Source: [Clostridium] aminophilum (GTDB lineage Bacteria > Bacillota > Clostridia > Lachnospirales > Lachnospiraceae). From it: a stretch of 40,669 bases of DNA. The position numbers were made by a program, and so were the translations under genes. The notes beneath the pieces are model-generated. The model was not told the DNA's origin, made no database searches, and saw only the letters and a list, made by a program, of their open reading frames with translations. Shown here in pieces: positions 24,501 to 34,103 of this stretch. The first letter of the stretch is position 1; each line of letters starts with the position of its first letter. The stretch spans positions 1 to 40,669 of the forward strand of contig NZ_FOIL01000029.1 of the NCBI RefSeq assembly GCF_900101295.1, in the 5' to 3' direction.

Positions 24501-24560
24501 ATCGTATATGGCCCGGCGCACGGCCGGGCCCGAATACCGTATCACACGCGCTGAAATCCG

Positions 24561-24590
24561 ATAATATCGTACATCAGCGTCATTTGTCAA
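24561..24590 (-). promoter_or_regulatory. Promoter upstream of infA
   Basis: TTGACA (24590-24585), 18 bp, TATTAT (24566-24561) on the minus strand starts 15 bp beyond the map stop. The ~270-nt leader then contains a strong GGCCCGGC/GCCGGGCC hairpin (about 24510-24531) and repeat copy D. Confidence 0.7.
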
Positions 24591-24604
24591 CATTTAGAAC
24601 CATT

Positions 24605-25369
24605 TTACAGGTTCCCGTCAGTGTGAGTCAGAATCTCCGGCTCGCCGTCGGTGATCAGGATGGTGTTCTCATAATGGGCTGCGCGCTTGCCGTCCATGGT
24701 CACCACCGTCCATTCATCCTCAAGCCAGCCAACCATCCAGTCTCCCTCGGTGACCATCGGCTCAATCGCAAGAGCCATTCCCGGGCGAAGGCAGATTCCC
24801 TTTCTCCGCATCGAGAAATTCGGTACATACGGGTCCTCATGGATGCCCGCTCCGATTCCGTGTCCGGTCAGATCCCGGACAATGCCGAAGCCCTCACCTT
24901 CCACATAATTCTGAATCGCGGTGCAGATATCATTGAGATGGTTCCCCGCTTTCGCAAAGCGAATCCCCTCAAAAAACGCCTGTCTGGTGACATCCATCAG
25001 ACGCTTTGCCTCATCGTCGATCCTGCCGACCGCATAGGTCCGTGCGGCATCCGCATTGTAATCCTTATAGGAAAGACAGGTATCGAGGCTGACGATGTCG
25101 CCGTCCTCGAGGATTCGCTCCTCACACGGAATCCCGTGAACCACTTCATCGTTCACGGAAATGCAGAACGCATTCGGGTACCCCTCGTAACCCTTGCAGG
25201 TCGGAATGCATCCCTTCTCGCGGATCATTTCTTCTCCGATCCGATCAATCTCATAGGTGGAGATACCCGGCTGGATCCGCTCGGCAAGCTTCAGATAAAC
25301 TTCCTCGAGAATGCGGCCGGCCTCTCTCATACGGGCGATTTCGGTCGGAGACTTGATGATTACTGACAT
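24605..25369 (-). CDS. map: Methionine aminopeptidase, type I
   Basis: 254 residues; removes N-terminal methionine from new proteins. The two-metal site residues are in SLDTCLSYKDYNADAART (two Asp), GHGIGAGIHEDP (His), AIEPMV (Glu) and the later NTILIT segment, with the substrate histidine in VVHGIP. There is no N-terminal extension. It begins 3 bp after the adk stop, so the two are co-translated. Confidence 0.97.
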   Translation of the reverse strand: MSVIIKSPTEIARMREAGRILEEVYLKLAERIQPGISTYEIDRIGEEMIREKGCIPTCKGYEGYPNAFCISVNDEVVHGIPCEERILEDGDIVSLDTCLSYKDYNADAARTYAVGRIDDEAKRLMDVTRQAFFEGIRFAKAGNHLNDICTAIQNYVEGEGFGIVRDLTGHGIGAGIHEDPYVPNFSMRRKGICLRPGMALAIEPMVTEGDWMVGWLEDEWTVVTMDGKRAAHYENTILITDGEPEILTHTDGNL

Positions 25370-25372
25370 GTT

Positions 25373-26017
25373 TTACTCTCCCAGAATTCCGCAGATATCC
25401 GCGAAAACTTTATCCATGTTCTGTGTTCCGTCAATCGTGTGAAGAACACCGTGTCTGCTGTAGAAGTCGATCAGCGGCTGTGTCTGATCATGGTACACCT
25501 CAAGACGCTTGGAAACAGTCTCCGGCTTATCGTCATCACGAATGACCAGTTCCTCTCCGCATACGTCGCAGATCCCTTCCTTCTTCGGAGCTGCGTATAC
25601 GATGTGGTAGGTAGCACCGCACTTCAGGCAGGCACGTCTTCCGGCCATACGCTCTACAATCGCCGCATCCGGAACATCCACGTTCAGCGCGAAATCAATC
25701 GCGGTGCCCTGCTCTTTGAGAGCAGCCGTAAGGCTTTCCGCCTGCGGGATGGTTCTCGGAAAACCATCAAGGATGTAGCCCTTGGAGCAGTCGTCCTGGG
25801 CGATACGATCCAGAAGCATACCGATTGTAACTTCGTCCGGAACCAGAAGTCCCTGATCAATAAAGGCTTTTGCCTTCTTACCAAGTTCGGTTCCTGCTTT
25901 AATATTGCTGCGGAAGATATCTCCTGTGGAAATGTGCGGAATATCGTATTTTGCAGCAATTCTGTCTGCCTGAGTTCCTTTACCGGCGCCCGGTGCACCA
26001 AGCATAACAATCTTCAT
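25373..26017 (-). CDS. adk: Adenylate kinase (zinc LID type)
   Basis: 214 residues; interconverts ATP + AMP and 2 ADP. P-loop [14 protein letters not shown]-binding DGFPRTIPQ, and a LID zinc site with four cysteines (CLKC near residue 130, CDVC near 150), as in many Gram-positive bacteria. It is followed immediately by map. A separate promoter probably lies upstream at 26055-26083. Confidence 0.98.
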   Translation of the reverse strand: MKIVMLGAPGAGKGTQADRIAAKYDIPHISTGDIFRSNIKAGTELGKKAKAFIDQGLLVPDEVTIGMLLDRIAQDDCSKGYILDGFPRTIPQAESLTAALKEQGTAIDFALNVDVPDAAIVERMAGRRACLKCGATYHIVYAAPKKEGICDVCGEELVIRDDDKPETVSKRLEVYHDQTQPLIDFYSRHGVLHTIDGTQNMDKVFADICGILGE

Positions 26018-26296
26018 GGATTCGCCTTTCTATTGATGTACGGCACGGATGTGCCATATACTAAATAAATTTCATCGGATCAAACCGAAACGCGATTCGT
26101 GCGTTTCGCCCGTTATCGCGGCGGCCGCCAGGGCCTCGCGCAGGCACAGGCTGTGGCGTGTTAACCGCGTAAACAAATATCGCCGCCGGAAGAAGACCGG
26201 CCGCAGCCGTCGTGGCTGCTGCTCAGTCTGTCTGAACCGACAGCGACATATATCATTCGCCCACGGGTCATACGGCCCGAAAATGGCTTATCTATA
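26018..26296 (-). other. Hairpin-rich secY-adk spacer with possible adk promoter
   Basis: No gene is supported in these 279 bp. Perfect stems include GGCAC/GTGCC (26042-26055), CGAAACGC/GCGTTTCG (26086-26108), GCAGCC/GGCTGC (26203-26219) and a CTGTC/GACAG pair near 26231-26250. On the minus strand TTGATC (26083-26078), 17 bp, TATATG (26060-26055) is a fair promoter for adk-map. In most Firmicutes secY and adk are close together, so this spacer is unusually long. Confidence 0.55.
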
Positions 26297-27613
26297 TCAG
26301 AAATCCCCTAAAAATGACTTGTAGTTGCGGACAAGCAGCTGAGATTTCACCGCCTTGATGGTCTCAAGAATGACACCGACGATAATGATCAGGGATGTAC
26401 CTCCGAAGGACATACGGCTTACATTGAAGAGGCCGGATACCATAATCGGAACCACACACAGAATGATCAGGCCGCAAGCGCCTACAAGTACAATATAGTT
26501 CAACATATTGTTCAGATAATCCGATGTCGGTTTACCCGGACGGATTCCCGGAATGAAGCCGCCTGCTTTCTTCAGGTTATCTGCAATCTCCAGCGGATTG
26601 AAGGTAATCGATGTGTAGAAGAACGCAAAGATTACGATCAGCGCAATGTAGATTACAAGACCGATGGAATAAAGCGGTCTGTCCGGTCTGAACCACGAGC
26701 TGGAATTCAATACCATCAGGATCTTTCCGCCGATTGTGGAATAGTCGACATTAAAGAATCCTGCAATAACAACCGGGAAGGACATGATCGAGGATGCGAA
26801 AATTACCGGCATAACACCAGCGGTATTCACCTTCAGCGGAATAGCGGATGCCTGAGCACCGACGAGTCTCCGCCCCTGAAGCTTCTTGGAATACTGAACG
26901 GAAATCCTTCTCTCAGCATCCTGAAGAACCACAGTGAAAGCAGCCAGTCCGATGATTACTGCGAGAATAATGATCGCATATACCACCCCTACTGCAATTG
27001 TCTTGCCCTGAACAAATCTTGTGTAAAGAGTCATCGCATCATTCGGTGTGGATGAAATGATGTTGAACAGAAGGACCACGGAAATACCGTTGCCGATTCC
27101 GTTCTGTGTGATCTCTTCACCGATCCACATCAGCATCGCACTTCCGGCTGTCATGGTTGCAACCGCGATGACGACGCTGAGAGCATTGAACTCCGTGAGA
27201 AGTCCCTTGCTTCCGAATCCCACGCTCATGGCGATGGACTGCATCAGCGCAAGTGCCACCGTCACGTAACGTGTGTACTCCTGAATCTTCTTCCGTCCAT
27301 CCTCATCCTTCTGCATTTCCTCCAGCTTCGGAATCGCAATTGCGAGAAGCTGCATGATAATGGAAGAAGTAATGTACGGGGTAATGCTCAGTGCAAATAT
27401 GGACATGTTCGTGAAGGAACCGCCCGTAATAGTATTGAAAAACCCGAACGCATCGGTCGTCTGCTTTGAAAACAAATCAGCGAAATACGATGTGTTCACG
27501 CCCGGTATCGGAAGCTGTGATCCGATGCGAATCACAACAAGCATAAAGAAAGTGTAGATCAGTTTGCTCCGCACTTCCTTTACCTTGAACGCTTTCAGGA
27601 GCGTCTGCAGCAT
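26297..27613 (-). CDS. secY: Preprotein translocase subunit SecY
   Basis: 438 residues with ten membrane helices; forms the protein-conducting channel with SecE and SecG. The N-terminal RIGSQLPIPGV, the plug region after helix 1 and the GTSLIIIVGVILET C-terminal helix are recognisable. It starts one base after the rplO stop; its Shine-Dalgarno (GAGGTGA) lies in the last rplO codons. Confidence 0.98.
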   Translation of the reverse strand: MLQTLLKAFKVKEVRSKLIYTFFMLVVIRIGSQLPIPGVNTSYFADLFSKQTTDAFGFFNTITGGSFTNMSIFALSITPYITSSIIMQLLAIAIPKLEEMQKDEDGRKKIQEYTRYVTVALALMQSIAMSVGFGSKGLLTEFNALSVVIAVATMTAGSAMLMWIGEEITQNGIGNGISVVLLFNIISSTPNDAMTLYTRFVQGKTIAVGVVYAIIILAVIIGLAAFTVVLQDAERRISVQYSKKLQGRRLVGAQASAIPLKVNTAGVMPVIFASSIMSFPVVIAGFFNVDYSTIGGKILMVLNSSSWFRPDRPLYSIGLVIYIALIVIFAFFYTSITFNPLEIADNLKKAGGFIPGIRPGKPTSDYLNNMLNYIVLVGACGLIILCVVPIMVSGLFNVSRMSFGGTSLIIIVGVILETIKAVKSQLLVRNYKSFLGDF

Positions 27614-27614
27614 A

Positions 27615-28055
27615 TTAGATCACCTCGCAGGATCCGCCAACGGCTTCGATCTTAGCCTTAGCGCCTTCGCTGACAGCATCAACCTTAACTACAAGCTTCT
27701 TTGTGAGCTCGCCGTTGCCAAGGATCTTAACGCCATCGCAAACCTTCTTGATAACTCCTGCTTCAAGTAACTTCTCTGCTGTAATTACTGTATCGTTCTC
27801 GAATCTCTCGAGTGCGGAAACATTGATCGCAACGATAACCTTACGGTTGCGGTTTTTGAATCCTCTCTTCGGAAGACGTCTGAACAGCGGCATCTGGCCA
27901 CCCTCGAAACCAAGTCTCGGTGCGCCACTACGTGCCTTCTGACCCTTGTGGCCCTTACCAGCAGTCTTGCCGTTGCCTGAACCGTGTCCGCGTCCTCTTC
28001 TGAAATTATCGCTGTGGACGGAACCAGCAGCCGGTCTTAAATTGGATAACTCCAT
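27615..28055 (-). CDS. rplO: 50S ribosomal protein L15
   Basis: 146 residues. The glycine- and basic-rich N terminus ([20 protein letters not shown], then [19 protein letters not shown]) winds into 23S rRNA, and the globular end finishes VGGSCEVI. It lies between rpmD and secY in the spc operon. Confidence 0.98.
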   Translation of the reverse strand: MELSNLRPAAGSVHSDNFRRGRGHGSGNGKTAGKGHKGQKARSGAPRLGFEGGQMPLFRRLPKRGFKNRNRKVIVAINVSALERFENDTVITAEKLLEAGVIKKVCDGVKILGNGELTKKLVVKVDAVSEGAKAKIEAVGGSCEVI

Positions 28056-28073
28056 GACTGAACCTCCTTAAAC

Positions 28074-28256
28074 TCAGATTTCCTCTACCTTTACCAGGTG
28101 TCTAACACTCTGGATCATTCCTCTGACTGCGTTGTTGTCCGGAAGTTCAACTGTCTTGTGCATCTTCTTGAGTCCAAGTGCCTCTACAGTTGCTCTCTGC
28201 TTCGGAACAGCGCCGATAGGAGATTTAACCAGTGTGATCTTTAACTTCTCTGCCAT
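28074..28256 (-). CDS. rpmD: 50S ribosomal protein L30
   Basis: 60 residues, [20 protein letters not shown] near the start and the [17 protein letters not shown] end. This is the short bacterial form. It lies between rpsE and rplO, with an AGGAGG site. Confidence 0.97.
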   Translation of the reverse strand: MAEKLKITLVKSPIGAVPKQRATVEALGLKKMHKTVELPDNNAVRGMIQSVRHLVKVEEI

Positions 28257-28269
28257 CTCTATCTCCTCC

Positions 28270-28779
28270 TTAGTTCAGGATCTCATCAACGGATTTGCCG
28301 CGAAGCTTTGCAACTTCCTCCGGAGTCTTGAGGCTCTGAAGACCTGCGATTGTTGCAAGAACAACGTTGGTCTTGTTGTTGGAACCAAGAGACTTTGTAC
28401 GGATGTTCTCGTAGCCTGCAAGCTCCAGTACGGAACGAGCCGGACCGCCGGCGATTACACCGGTACCTTCCGGTGCTCTCTTAAGGAGTACATTGGAGCT
28501 TCCGTATACGCCGTAGAAATCGTGCGGGATGGACTTGTTCTCGTCCATAGCTACCTCAACGACATTCTTCATAGCTGCTTCTTTACCCTTGCGGATTGCT
28601 TCCGGAACCTCTGCAGCCTTACCCATGCCTGCACCTACGTGTCCGTTCTTATCGCCGACAACAACAAGTGCTGCGAATCTCTGAGTACGTCCGCCCTTTA
28701 CGGTCTTGGATACTCTTCTGATTGCTACAACCTTGTCTTCCATTTCAAGATGGCCGGCATCGATTTTTGTACGCTTCAT
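28270..28779 (-). CDS. rpsE: 30S ribosomal protein S5
   Basis: 169 residues. The N-terminal double-stranded RNA-binding fold ([20 protein letters not shown]) and the C-terminal domain with [18 protein letters not shown] are intact. It lies near the mRNA entry channel and affects decoding accuracy. It is in the standard spc position between rplR and rpmD. Confidence 0.98.
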   Translation of the reverse strand: MKRTKIDAGHLEMEDKVVAIRRVSKTVKGGRTQRFAALVVVGDKNGHVGAGMGKAAEVPEAIRKGKEAAMKNVVEVAMDENKSIPHDFYGVYGSSNVLLKRAPEGTGVIAGGPARSVLELAGYENIRTKSLGSNNKTNVVLATIAGLQSLKTPEEVAKLRGKSVDEILN

Positions 28780-28797
28780 GTGTATGTTCTCCTTCCG

Positions 28798-29166
28798 TTA
28801 GAATTTCAGTCCAGCTTCACGAGCTGCATCTGCAAGTGCCTGAACTTTTCCATGATAGATGTAGCCGCCTCTGTCGAATACGACCTCTTCGATGCCCTTC
28901 TCCAGAGCTCTCTTAGCGATCAGAGTGCCGACATAGGATGCTGCCTCGACATTGTTTGTCTTGGTCAGCTCAGCCTTGACATCCTTCTCAACGGTGGATG
29001 CTGCAGCAAGAGTTACCTGCTTCTCATCATCGATGATCTGAGCGTACATGTGATCATTACTTCTGAACACTGCAAGACGTGGTCTCTGTGCGGTGCCGGA
29101 AAAACGATTACGTAATCTTGCGTGCTTCTTAATGCGAACTTCGCTTCTTGATTTTTTACTAACCAT
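28798..29166 (-). CDS. rplR: 50S ribosomal protein L18
   Basis: 122 residues starting [19 protein letters not shown]; binds 5S rRNA. The ATG at 29166 (AAGGAG 9 bp upstream) gives the normal family length. A GTG two codons upstream (29172) is too close to the ribosome binding site. C-terminal [20 protein letters not shown] is typical. Confidence 0.97.
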   Translation of the reverse strand: MVSKKSRSEVRIKKHARLRNRFSGTAQRPRLAVFRSNDHMYAQIIDDEKQVTLAAASTVEKDVKAELTKTNNVEAASYVGTLIAKRALEKGIEEVVFDRGGYIYHGKVQALADAAREAGLKF

Positions 29167-29183
29167 CTTCACACACTCCTTAA

Positions 29184-29750
29184 TTATTTCTTACCAGTCT
29201 TACCAACTTTGCGTCTGATCACTTCGTCAGCATACTTGATACCCTTGCCCTTGTACGGCTCCGGTGCTCTCTTGCTTCTGATCTCAGCTGCGTACTGACC
29301 AACTTTCTCCTTGCTGATACCTCTTACAAAGATTGTAAGAGAACCATCAACTACAGTCTCAACGCCTTCCGGATCTTCCATCTCTACCGGGTGAGAGTAT
29401 CCAAGAGTAAGAACGAGCTTCTTGCCCTGCTTTACAGCTCTGTAACCAACACCGTTGATCTCAAGCTTCTTCTCGTAACCCTCGGTAACACCGTGTACCA
29501 TATTGTTAATTAAGGATCTTGTGAGGCCGTGCAGAGCCTTGATTCTCTTCAGGTCATTCGGTCTTGTGATAACAATCTCGTTAACCTTCTTGTCCTCGTG
29601 CTCTACTTCCTTCTGCTCGATAGTAAGCTCCGGAGCAAATGTTCTGGTGAGCTCACCCTTCGGGCCCTTTACAGTAACTTCATTGTTCTCTTTGATCGTG
29701 ACAGTAACACCTGCCGGGATCACTACTGGTAATCTACCAATTCGTGACAT
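29184..29750 (-). CDS. rplF: 50S ribosomal protein L6
   Basis: 188 residues, a few longer than usual because of a charged stretch ([14 protein letters not shown]) in the first domain. [15 protein letters not shown] and [22 protein letters not shown] mark the two ends. It binds near the sarcin-ricin loop of 23S rRNA. It lies between rpsH (70 bp) and rplR. Confidence 0.97.
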   Translation of the reverse strand: MSRIGRLPVVIPAGVTVTIKENNEVTVKGPKGELTRTFAPELTIEQKEVEHEDKKVNEIVITRPNDLKRIKALHGLTRSLINNMVHGVTEGYEKKLEINGVGYRAVKQGKKLVLTLGYSHPVEMEDPEGVETVVDGSLTIFVRGISKEKVGQYAAEIRSKRAPEPYKGKGIKYADEVIRRKVGKTGKK

Positions 29751-29820
29751 TCTTATGTCCTCCTACTTAGATTCTCGGAACGGCACGGCGGCCGCTCTGT
29801 TTTCAGTGGTTTAATCTATA

Positions 29821-30225
29821 TTACCAGATGTAAGCCAGAACCTCGCCGCCAACGCCGAGCTCTCTTGCCTTCTTATCTGTAATAACACCCTGGTTTGTAG
29901 AAACAATCGCGATACCGAGACCGCCGAGTACCTTCGGCATGTTCTCCTTACCAGCGTAGATACGGAGACCCGGCTTGGAGATTCTCTTAAGTCCGGAGAT
30001 GATTCTCTCGTTCTTGTTGTTTGCGTACTTCAGTGTGAGACGAATGTTCTTGAAACCATTCTTGTCATCGACAAGATCGTACTTTGCTACATAACCCTCA
30101 TCAACAAGGATGCCGGCGATAGCGAGCTTCATCTTGGAAGACGGAACGTCAACTGTATCATGTTTGGAGATATTTGCGTTACGAATTCTCGTAAGCATAT
30201 CTGCGATCGGATCACTCATAGTCAT
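29821..30225 (-). CDS. rpsH: 30S ribosomal protein S8
   Basis: 134 residues, [18 protein letters not shown] at the start and the conserved [15 protein letters not shown] block near the end. It is a primary 16S binder and, in E. coli, the translational repressor of the spc operon. A 102-bp spacer with a strong CGCCGC/GCGGCG hairpin precedes it, which is longer than the other gaps nearby. Confidence 0.98.
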   Translation of the reverse strand: MTMSDPIADMLTRIRNANISKHDTVDVPSSKMKLAIAGILVDEGYVAKYDLVDDKNGFKNIRLTLKYANNKNERIISGLKRISKPGLRIYAGKENMPKVLGGLGIAIVSTNQGVITDKKARELGVGGEVLAYIW

Positions 30226-30264
30226 GGTGAGTCAAACCTCCTATATATTCAATATTGCTTAACT

Positions 30265-30296
30265 GGTTTCCCGCCGCAAAAAAAGCGGCGAGACCT
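30265..30296 (-). promoter_or_regulatory. Strong hairpin between rpsZ and rpsH with U7 loop
   Basis: On the minus strand CGCCGC (30290-30285) pairs with GCGGCG (30277-30272) and the stem extends through GGTCT/GAAACC. The loop is seven T. Because the U run is in the loop and not after the stem it is not a terminator. It may be an mRNA processing or regulatory structure in front of rpsH. Confidence 0.45.
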
Positions 30297-30327
30297 GTAT
30301 TAAGATGTGGAACAGCGGCCTGATTGA

Positions 30328-30513
30328 TTACCAGCTTGCCTTCTTTACGCCCGGGATCTCGCCCTTGTATGCAAGTTCACGGAAGCAAACACGGCAGATA
30401 CCGTACTTCTTGAGAACAGAGTGCGGACGGCCACAGATTTTGCAGCGTGTGTAAGCTCTTGTGGAGAACTTCGGTGTCTTCTGCTGCTTGATCTTCATAG
30501 ATAACTTAGCCAT
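30328..30513 (-). CDS. rpsZ: 30S ribosomal protein S14, zinc-binding type Z
   Basis: 61 residues with a zinc ribbon of two CxxC pairs (CKIC and CRVC) around [12 protein letters not shown]. This is the short zinc form (also called rpsN1) found in Firmicutes; the longer zinc-free S14 is not in this window. It lies between rplE and rpsH. Confidence 0.97.
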   Translation of the reverse strand: MAKLSMKIKQQKTPKFSTRAYTRCKICGRPHSVLKKYGICRVCFRELAYKGEIPGVKKASW

Positions 30514-30530
30514 TGATCAAATCCTCCTGA

Positions 30531-31070
30531 TTATTTCGCGAACGGCATGCCGAACAGTCTGAGCAGTTCACGTGCCTCTTCATCTGTCTTGGCAGTGGTA
30601 ACGAAGATAACGTCCATACCTCTTACCTTGTCTACCTTATCGTACTCGATCTCCGGGAAGATGAGCTGCTCTTTGAGGCCGAGTGCATAGTTGCCTCTGC
30701 CGTCGAAGGAATCAGCGCTTACGCCGCGGAAGTCACGTACACGCGGAAGAGAGAGGTTGATCAGACGATCCGCAAAATCATACATTCTCTCGCCGCGAAG
30801 GGTAACCTTACAACCGATCGGCATACCTTCTCTGATCTTGAAGTTAGCAACGGACTTCTTAGCCTTTGTTGTAACAGCATGCTGACCAGTGATGATCTCC
30901 ATGTCTCTTACAGCTGTGTCAAGAACCTTTGCGTTCTCCTTAGCTTCGCCAACACCCATGTTTACAACGATCTTGTCGAGCTTCGGCACTTCCATAACGT
31001 TCTTGTATCCGAATTTCTTGATCATAGCATCTACGATCTCGTTCTGATACTGTTCTTTTAATCTAGACAC
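30531..31070 (-). CDS. rplE: 50S ribosomal protein L5
   Basis: 179 residues with [20 protein letters not shown] near the start and the 5S/P-loop contact region ([19 protein letters not shown]), ending [11 protein letters not shown]. It binds 5S rRNA and contacts P-site tRNA. It follows rplX by 17 bp. Confidence 0.98.
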   Translation of the reverse strand: MSRLKEQYQNEIVDAMIKKFGYKNVMEVPKLDKIVVNMGVGEAKENAKVLDTAVRDMEIITGQHAVTTKAKKSVANFKIREGMPIGCKVTLRGERMYDFADRLINLSLPRVRDFRGVSADSFDGRGNYALGLKEQLIFPEIEYDKVDKVRGMDVIFVTTAKTDEEARELLRLFGMPFAK

Positions 31071-31087
31071 TTGTAGTTCCTCCTCTC

Positions 31088-31393
31088 TCAGTCGATCGTC
31101 TTGCCGGTAGCCTTAGCGAAACGAACCTTCTTGTCGCCCTCGGTCTTGAAGCCGACTCTGGTTGCCTTGCCGTCAACTACGAGCATAACATTGGACAGGT
31201 CAAGCGGAGCCTCAACGTGGATGATTCCACCCTGCTGGTTAGCTGCATTCGGCTTAACGTGCTTTGTGATCATGTTGCAGCCTTCAACAGTTACCTTGTT
31301 CTTCTTAACGTCTACAGAAAGAACTTTTCCTGTCTTATCTTTATCCTTACCGGTAATGATCTTAACGGTATCATCTTTTTTAATCTTCTGCAC
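31088..31393 (-). CDS. rplX: 50S ribosomal protein L24
   Basis: 101 residues with the KOW motif at the N terminus ([19 protein letters not shown]) and the [19 protein letters not shown] block. It is an assembly-initiator protein for the large subunit. It lies between rplN and rplE. Confidence 0.98.
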   Translation of the reverse strand: MQKIKKDDTVKIITGKDKDKTGKVLSVDVKKNKVTVEGCNMITKHVKPNAANQQGGIIHVEAPLDLSNVMLVVDGKATRVGFKTEGDKKVRFAKATGKTID

Positions 31394-31406
31394 AGTCGTT
31401 ACCTCC

Positions 31407-31775
31407 TCACAGTACTTCCGGAGCCAGAGAAACGATCTTCATAAACTGTTTCTCACGAAGCTCTCTTGCAACCGGCCCAAAGATACGAGTTCCCTTCGGA
31501 GTGTTATCCTCTTTCAGGATAACAGCAGCATTCTCATCAAATCTGATGTAGGAACCATCTTTGCGGCGTGTGCTTCTTACGGTGCGGACTACAACAGCCT
31601 TGACAACGTCACCCTTCTTTACAACGCCGCCCGGTGTTGCTTCTTTAACGCTGGCAACAATGACATCGCCGATGCCTGCATATCTTCTGGTGGAACCGCC
31701 CATTACTCGGATACAGAGCAGCTCTTTCGCACCGGTATTGTCAGCAACTCTTAATCTTGTTTCCTGCTGAATCAT
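31407..31775 (-). CDS. rplN: 50S ribosomal protein L14
   Basis: 122 residues, exactly the family length when started at [19 protein letters not shown] (31775), which has AAGGAG 8 bp upstream; the frame extends two codons further to 31781. [23 protein letters not shown] and the C-terminal [10 protein letters not shown] are typical. It forms an intersubunit bridge. Confidence 0.98.
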   Translation of the reverse strand: MIQQETRLRVADNTGAKELLCIRVMGGSTRRYAGIGDVIVASVKEATPGGVVKKGDVVKAVVVRTVRSTRRKDGSYIRFDENAAVILKEDNTPKGTRIFGPVARELREKQFMKIVSLAPEVL

Positions 31776-31801
31776 TCCCAATACTCCTTTCTGGGCTGAG
31801 A

Positions 31802-32056
31802 TTATTTTGCCTTCTCAACAATCTCAACGAGTCTCCATCTCTTATCCTTGGACAGCGGTCTGGTCTCCTGAACTTTTACAGTATCACCCATGCCGCACTC
31901 ATTGTTCTCATCATGTGCCTTAAGCTTATATGTTCTCTTAATGATCTTTCCGATCAGAGGATGTTTTACGTGGTGCTCGATAGCAACAACGATGGTCTTG
32001 TCCATCTTATTGCTTACAACCTTGCCTACACGTACTTTTCTAAGATTTCTCTCCAC
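31802..32056 (-). CDS. rpsQ: 30S ribosomal protein S17
   Basis: 84 residues when started at a GTG at 32056 (reading [20 protein letters not shown]), with GGAAAGGAG 10 bp upstream. The frame is open to an ATG at 32077, but that would place the ribosome binding site inside the coding region and make the protein longer than the family norm. It is an early 16S 5'-domain binder. Confidence 0.95.
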   Translation of the reverse strand: MERNLRKVRVGKVVSNKMDKTIVVAIEHHVKHPLIGKIIKRTYKLKAHDENNECGMGDTVKVQETRPLSKDKRWRLVEIVEKAK

Positions 32057-32089
32057 GGTAGATATTCTCCTTTCCATTTACTTTGGAAA

Positions 32090-32299
32090 TTATGCGTTCT
32101 CGCTTGCCTTCGCTGCCATAACAGTCTGGATTCTGGCAATATTCTTGCGTACTTCTTTAATACGGCCGGTGTTGTCCAGCTGGTTCGTAGCATTCTGGAA
32201 TCTGAGTTTGAAGAGTTCCTTCTTAGCCTCAGTAAGCTCGTTGTTAAGATCTGCGAGGGACTTCTCTCTTAAATCCTTTAAATACTGATCAATCTTCAC
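32090..32299 (-). CDS. rpmC: 50S ribosomal protein L29
   Basis: 69 residues, a helical hairpin at the tunnel exit ([20 protein letters not shown]). It starts at a GTG (32299) preceded by AAGGCGGTGAT, one mismatch from a full anti-16S match. That site is embedded in the last codons of rplP, so the two genes overlap by 11 bp and are coupled. A GTG at 32308 is an unlikely alternative. Confidence 0.95.
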   Translation of the reverse strand: MKIDQYLKDLREKSLADLNNELTEAKKELFKLRFQNATNQLDNTGRIKEVRKNIARIQTVMAAKASENA

Positions 32300-32726
32300 T
32301 GTTATCACCGCCTTCTACGTCTGACTTGGTAGCGATCTTGCACTTGCACGGAAGCTTGTGCATAGCGAGACGAAGAGCCTCTCTTGCTACATCCTCTGCA
32401 ACACCGTCGATCTCAAAGAGAACGCGGCCCGGTTTAACTACAGCTACCCAATACTCTACAGAGCCCTTTCCGGAACCCATTCGTGTCTCAGCCGGCTTAG
32501 CTGTTACCGGCTTATCCGGGAAAATCTTGATCCAAACTTTACCGCCACGCTTGATGAAACGTGTCATAGCAACACGGGCTGCCTCGATCTGGTTGGATCT
32601 GATCCAGCACGGCTCAGTTGCGATAAGTCCGTAGGAACCGTTGGTGATCTTGTTACCTCTGGTGATCTTACCAGCCATGGAACCACGGAACTGCTTTCTA
32701 CGCTTAACTCTCTTCGGCATTAACAT
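32289..32726 (-). CDS. rplP: 50S ribosomal protein L16
   Basis: 145 residues, [20 protein letters not shown] at the start and the [21 protein letters not shown] block near residue 85. It is needed for A-site and peptidyl-transferase centre organisation. The acidic end (VEGGDNSED) carries the rpmC ribosome binding site in its codons. Confidence 0.98.
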   Translation of the reverse strand: MLMPKRVKRRKQFRGSMAGKITRGNKITNGSYGLIATEPCWIRSNQIEAARVAMTRFIKRGGKVWIKIFPDKPVTAKPAETRMGSGKGSVEYWVAVVKPGRVLFEIDGVAEDVAREALRLAMHKLPCKCKIATKSDVEGGDNSED

Positions 32727-32729
32727 GAT

Positions 32730-33383
32730 TTATCGCTCTCCTTCCTTATTTCCCTTAACAGGAAGAACCTCGCCCTTGTAGATCCAAACCTTAACACCGG
32801 TCTTGCCGTATGTTGTGTTTGCCTCAGCGAAACCATACTCAATATCAGCTCTCAGTGTCTGCAGCGGGATGTTTCCATCGCTGTAGAACTCCTTGCGGGC
32901 AATATCTGCGCCGCCGAGACGTCCGGATACGCAAGCCTTGATTCCCTTTGCACCTGCGCGCATGGTTCTGTTCATTGCAGACTTAACAGCGCGGCGGAAG
33001 GAAACACGGTTCTCAAGCTGCTGAGCGATATTCTCTGCAACGAGCTGAGCGTCCTTGTCCGGTCTCTTGATTTCCTTGATGTCGATGAAGACCTTCTTGT
33101 CTGTAAGCTTCTGAACCTCAGCCTTTGTCTTCTCGATCTCTGTACCGCCCTTACCGATAACAACGCCCGGCTTAGCAGTAAATACGATAACTTTAACTTT
33201 TCCAGCTGCACGCTCGATCTCGATCTTGGAGACGCCGGAGTCATAAAGCTTCTTCTTAAGGAACTCTCTGATCTTGTAATCTTCGATCAGGCAATCAGCG
33301 AAGTCCTTTTCAGCGTACCACTTGGAATTCCAGTCCTTGATGACACCAACTCTGATGCCGTGCGGATTAACTTTCTGTCCCAT
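32730..33383 (-). CDS. rpsC: 30S ribosomal protein S3
   Basis: 217 residues: N-terminal [22 protein letters not shown] domain with [11 protein letters not shown] (GxxG) near residue 80, and the C-terminal domain with [20 protein letters not shown]. It lines the mRNA entry. It is 12 bp after rplV and 3 bp before rplP. Confidence 0.98.
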   Translation of the reverse strand: MGQKVNPHGIRVGVIKDWNSKWYAEKDFADCLIEDYKIREFLKKKLYDSGVSKIEIERAAGKVKVIVFTAKPGVVIGKGGTEIEKTKAEVQKLTDKKVFIDIKEIKRPDKDAQLVAENIAQQLENRVSFRRAVKSAMNRTMRAGAKGIKACVSGRLGGADIARKEFYSDGNIPLQTLRADIEYGFAEANTTYGKTGVKVWIYKGEVLPVKGNKEGER

Positions 33384-33395
33384 TTCTGCCTCCTA

Positions 33396-33782
33396 TTATT
33401 TCTCATCGAGCACGATTGTGATGTTGCTCATTCTCTTTTCGATTCTGTAAGCTCTACCCTGTGCTCTCGGTCTGACTCTCTTCATGATCGGTCCCTGTCC
33501 TGCGAAGCACTCCGCAATGTACAGGTTGTCACGATTCATCTGGTTGTTGTTCTCTGCGTTTGCGATTGCAGACTCGAGAAGCTTCTTAACCAGTGAAGAA
33601 GCATATCTGGGATTATATGTAAGGATACCGAGTGCCTCATTTACATTCTTGCCTCTGATCGCATCCAGTACGAAGCATGCCTTCTGTACAGAAACTCTTG
33701 CGTAAGACAGTTTTGCTGACGGTCTCGTATCTCTATTAGCATTTCTCTCTCTCTTAATCTGAGATCTATGTCCTCTAGCCAT
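33396..33782 (-). CDS. rplV: 50S ribosomal protein L22
   Basis: 128 residues. The extended beta-hairpin region that lines the exit tunnel is present (RVRPRAQGRAYRIEKRMSNI). The N terminus has a basic extension (MARGHRSQIKRERNANRDTR) longer than in E. coli but usual in clostridia. It lies between rpsS and rpsC. Confidence 0.97.
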   Translation of the reverse strand: MARGHRSQIKRERNANRDTRPSAKLSYARVSVQKACFVLDAIRGKNVNEALGILTYNPRYASSLVKKLLESAIANAENNNQMNRDNLYIAECFAGQGPIMKRVRPRAQGRAYRIEKRMSNITIVLDEK

Positions 33783-33809
33783 TGCTATAACCTCCTCTCA
33801 AAACTGTGC

Positions 33810-34085
33810 TTAGCGAGACTTCTTCTCGTCTGCGCCGTGGCCGTGATAAGTTCTTGTAGCAACGAACTCACCAAGCTTGTGTCCTACCATGTCCTCAGTA
33901 ACATATACCGGAACATGCTTTCTTCCATCATATACAGCGATTGTATGACCTAACATCTGCGGGAAAATGGTGGAACGACGGGACCAGGTCTTGATAACCT
34001 GCTTCTGTCCTGCTGCATTCATCTCGTCAATCTTCTTGAGCAGAGATGCGTCCGCAAACGGTCCTTTTTTAATTGAACGACCCAT
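33810..34085 (-). CDS. rpsS: 30S ribosomal protein S19
   Basis: 91 residues, [19 protein letters not shown] at the start and [20 protein letters not shown] at the end. It binds the head of the small subunit together with S13. It follows rplB by 18 bp. Confidence 0.98.
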   Translation of the reverse strand: MGRSIKKGPFADASLLKKIDEMNAAGQKQVIKTWSRRSTIFPQMLGHTIAVYDGRKHVPVYVTEDMVGHKLGEFVATRTYHGHGADEKKSR

Positions 34086-34103
34086 TACTTAACCTCCTCG
34101 GAA

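Noticed and set aside
26049-26324. Possible 91-residue basic protein on the plus strand in the secY-adk spacer
   Set aside because: No ribosome binding site, arginine-rich composition explained by the GC-rich hairpins, and it runs into the secY coding region.
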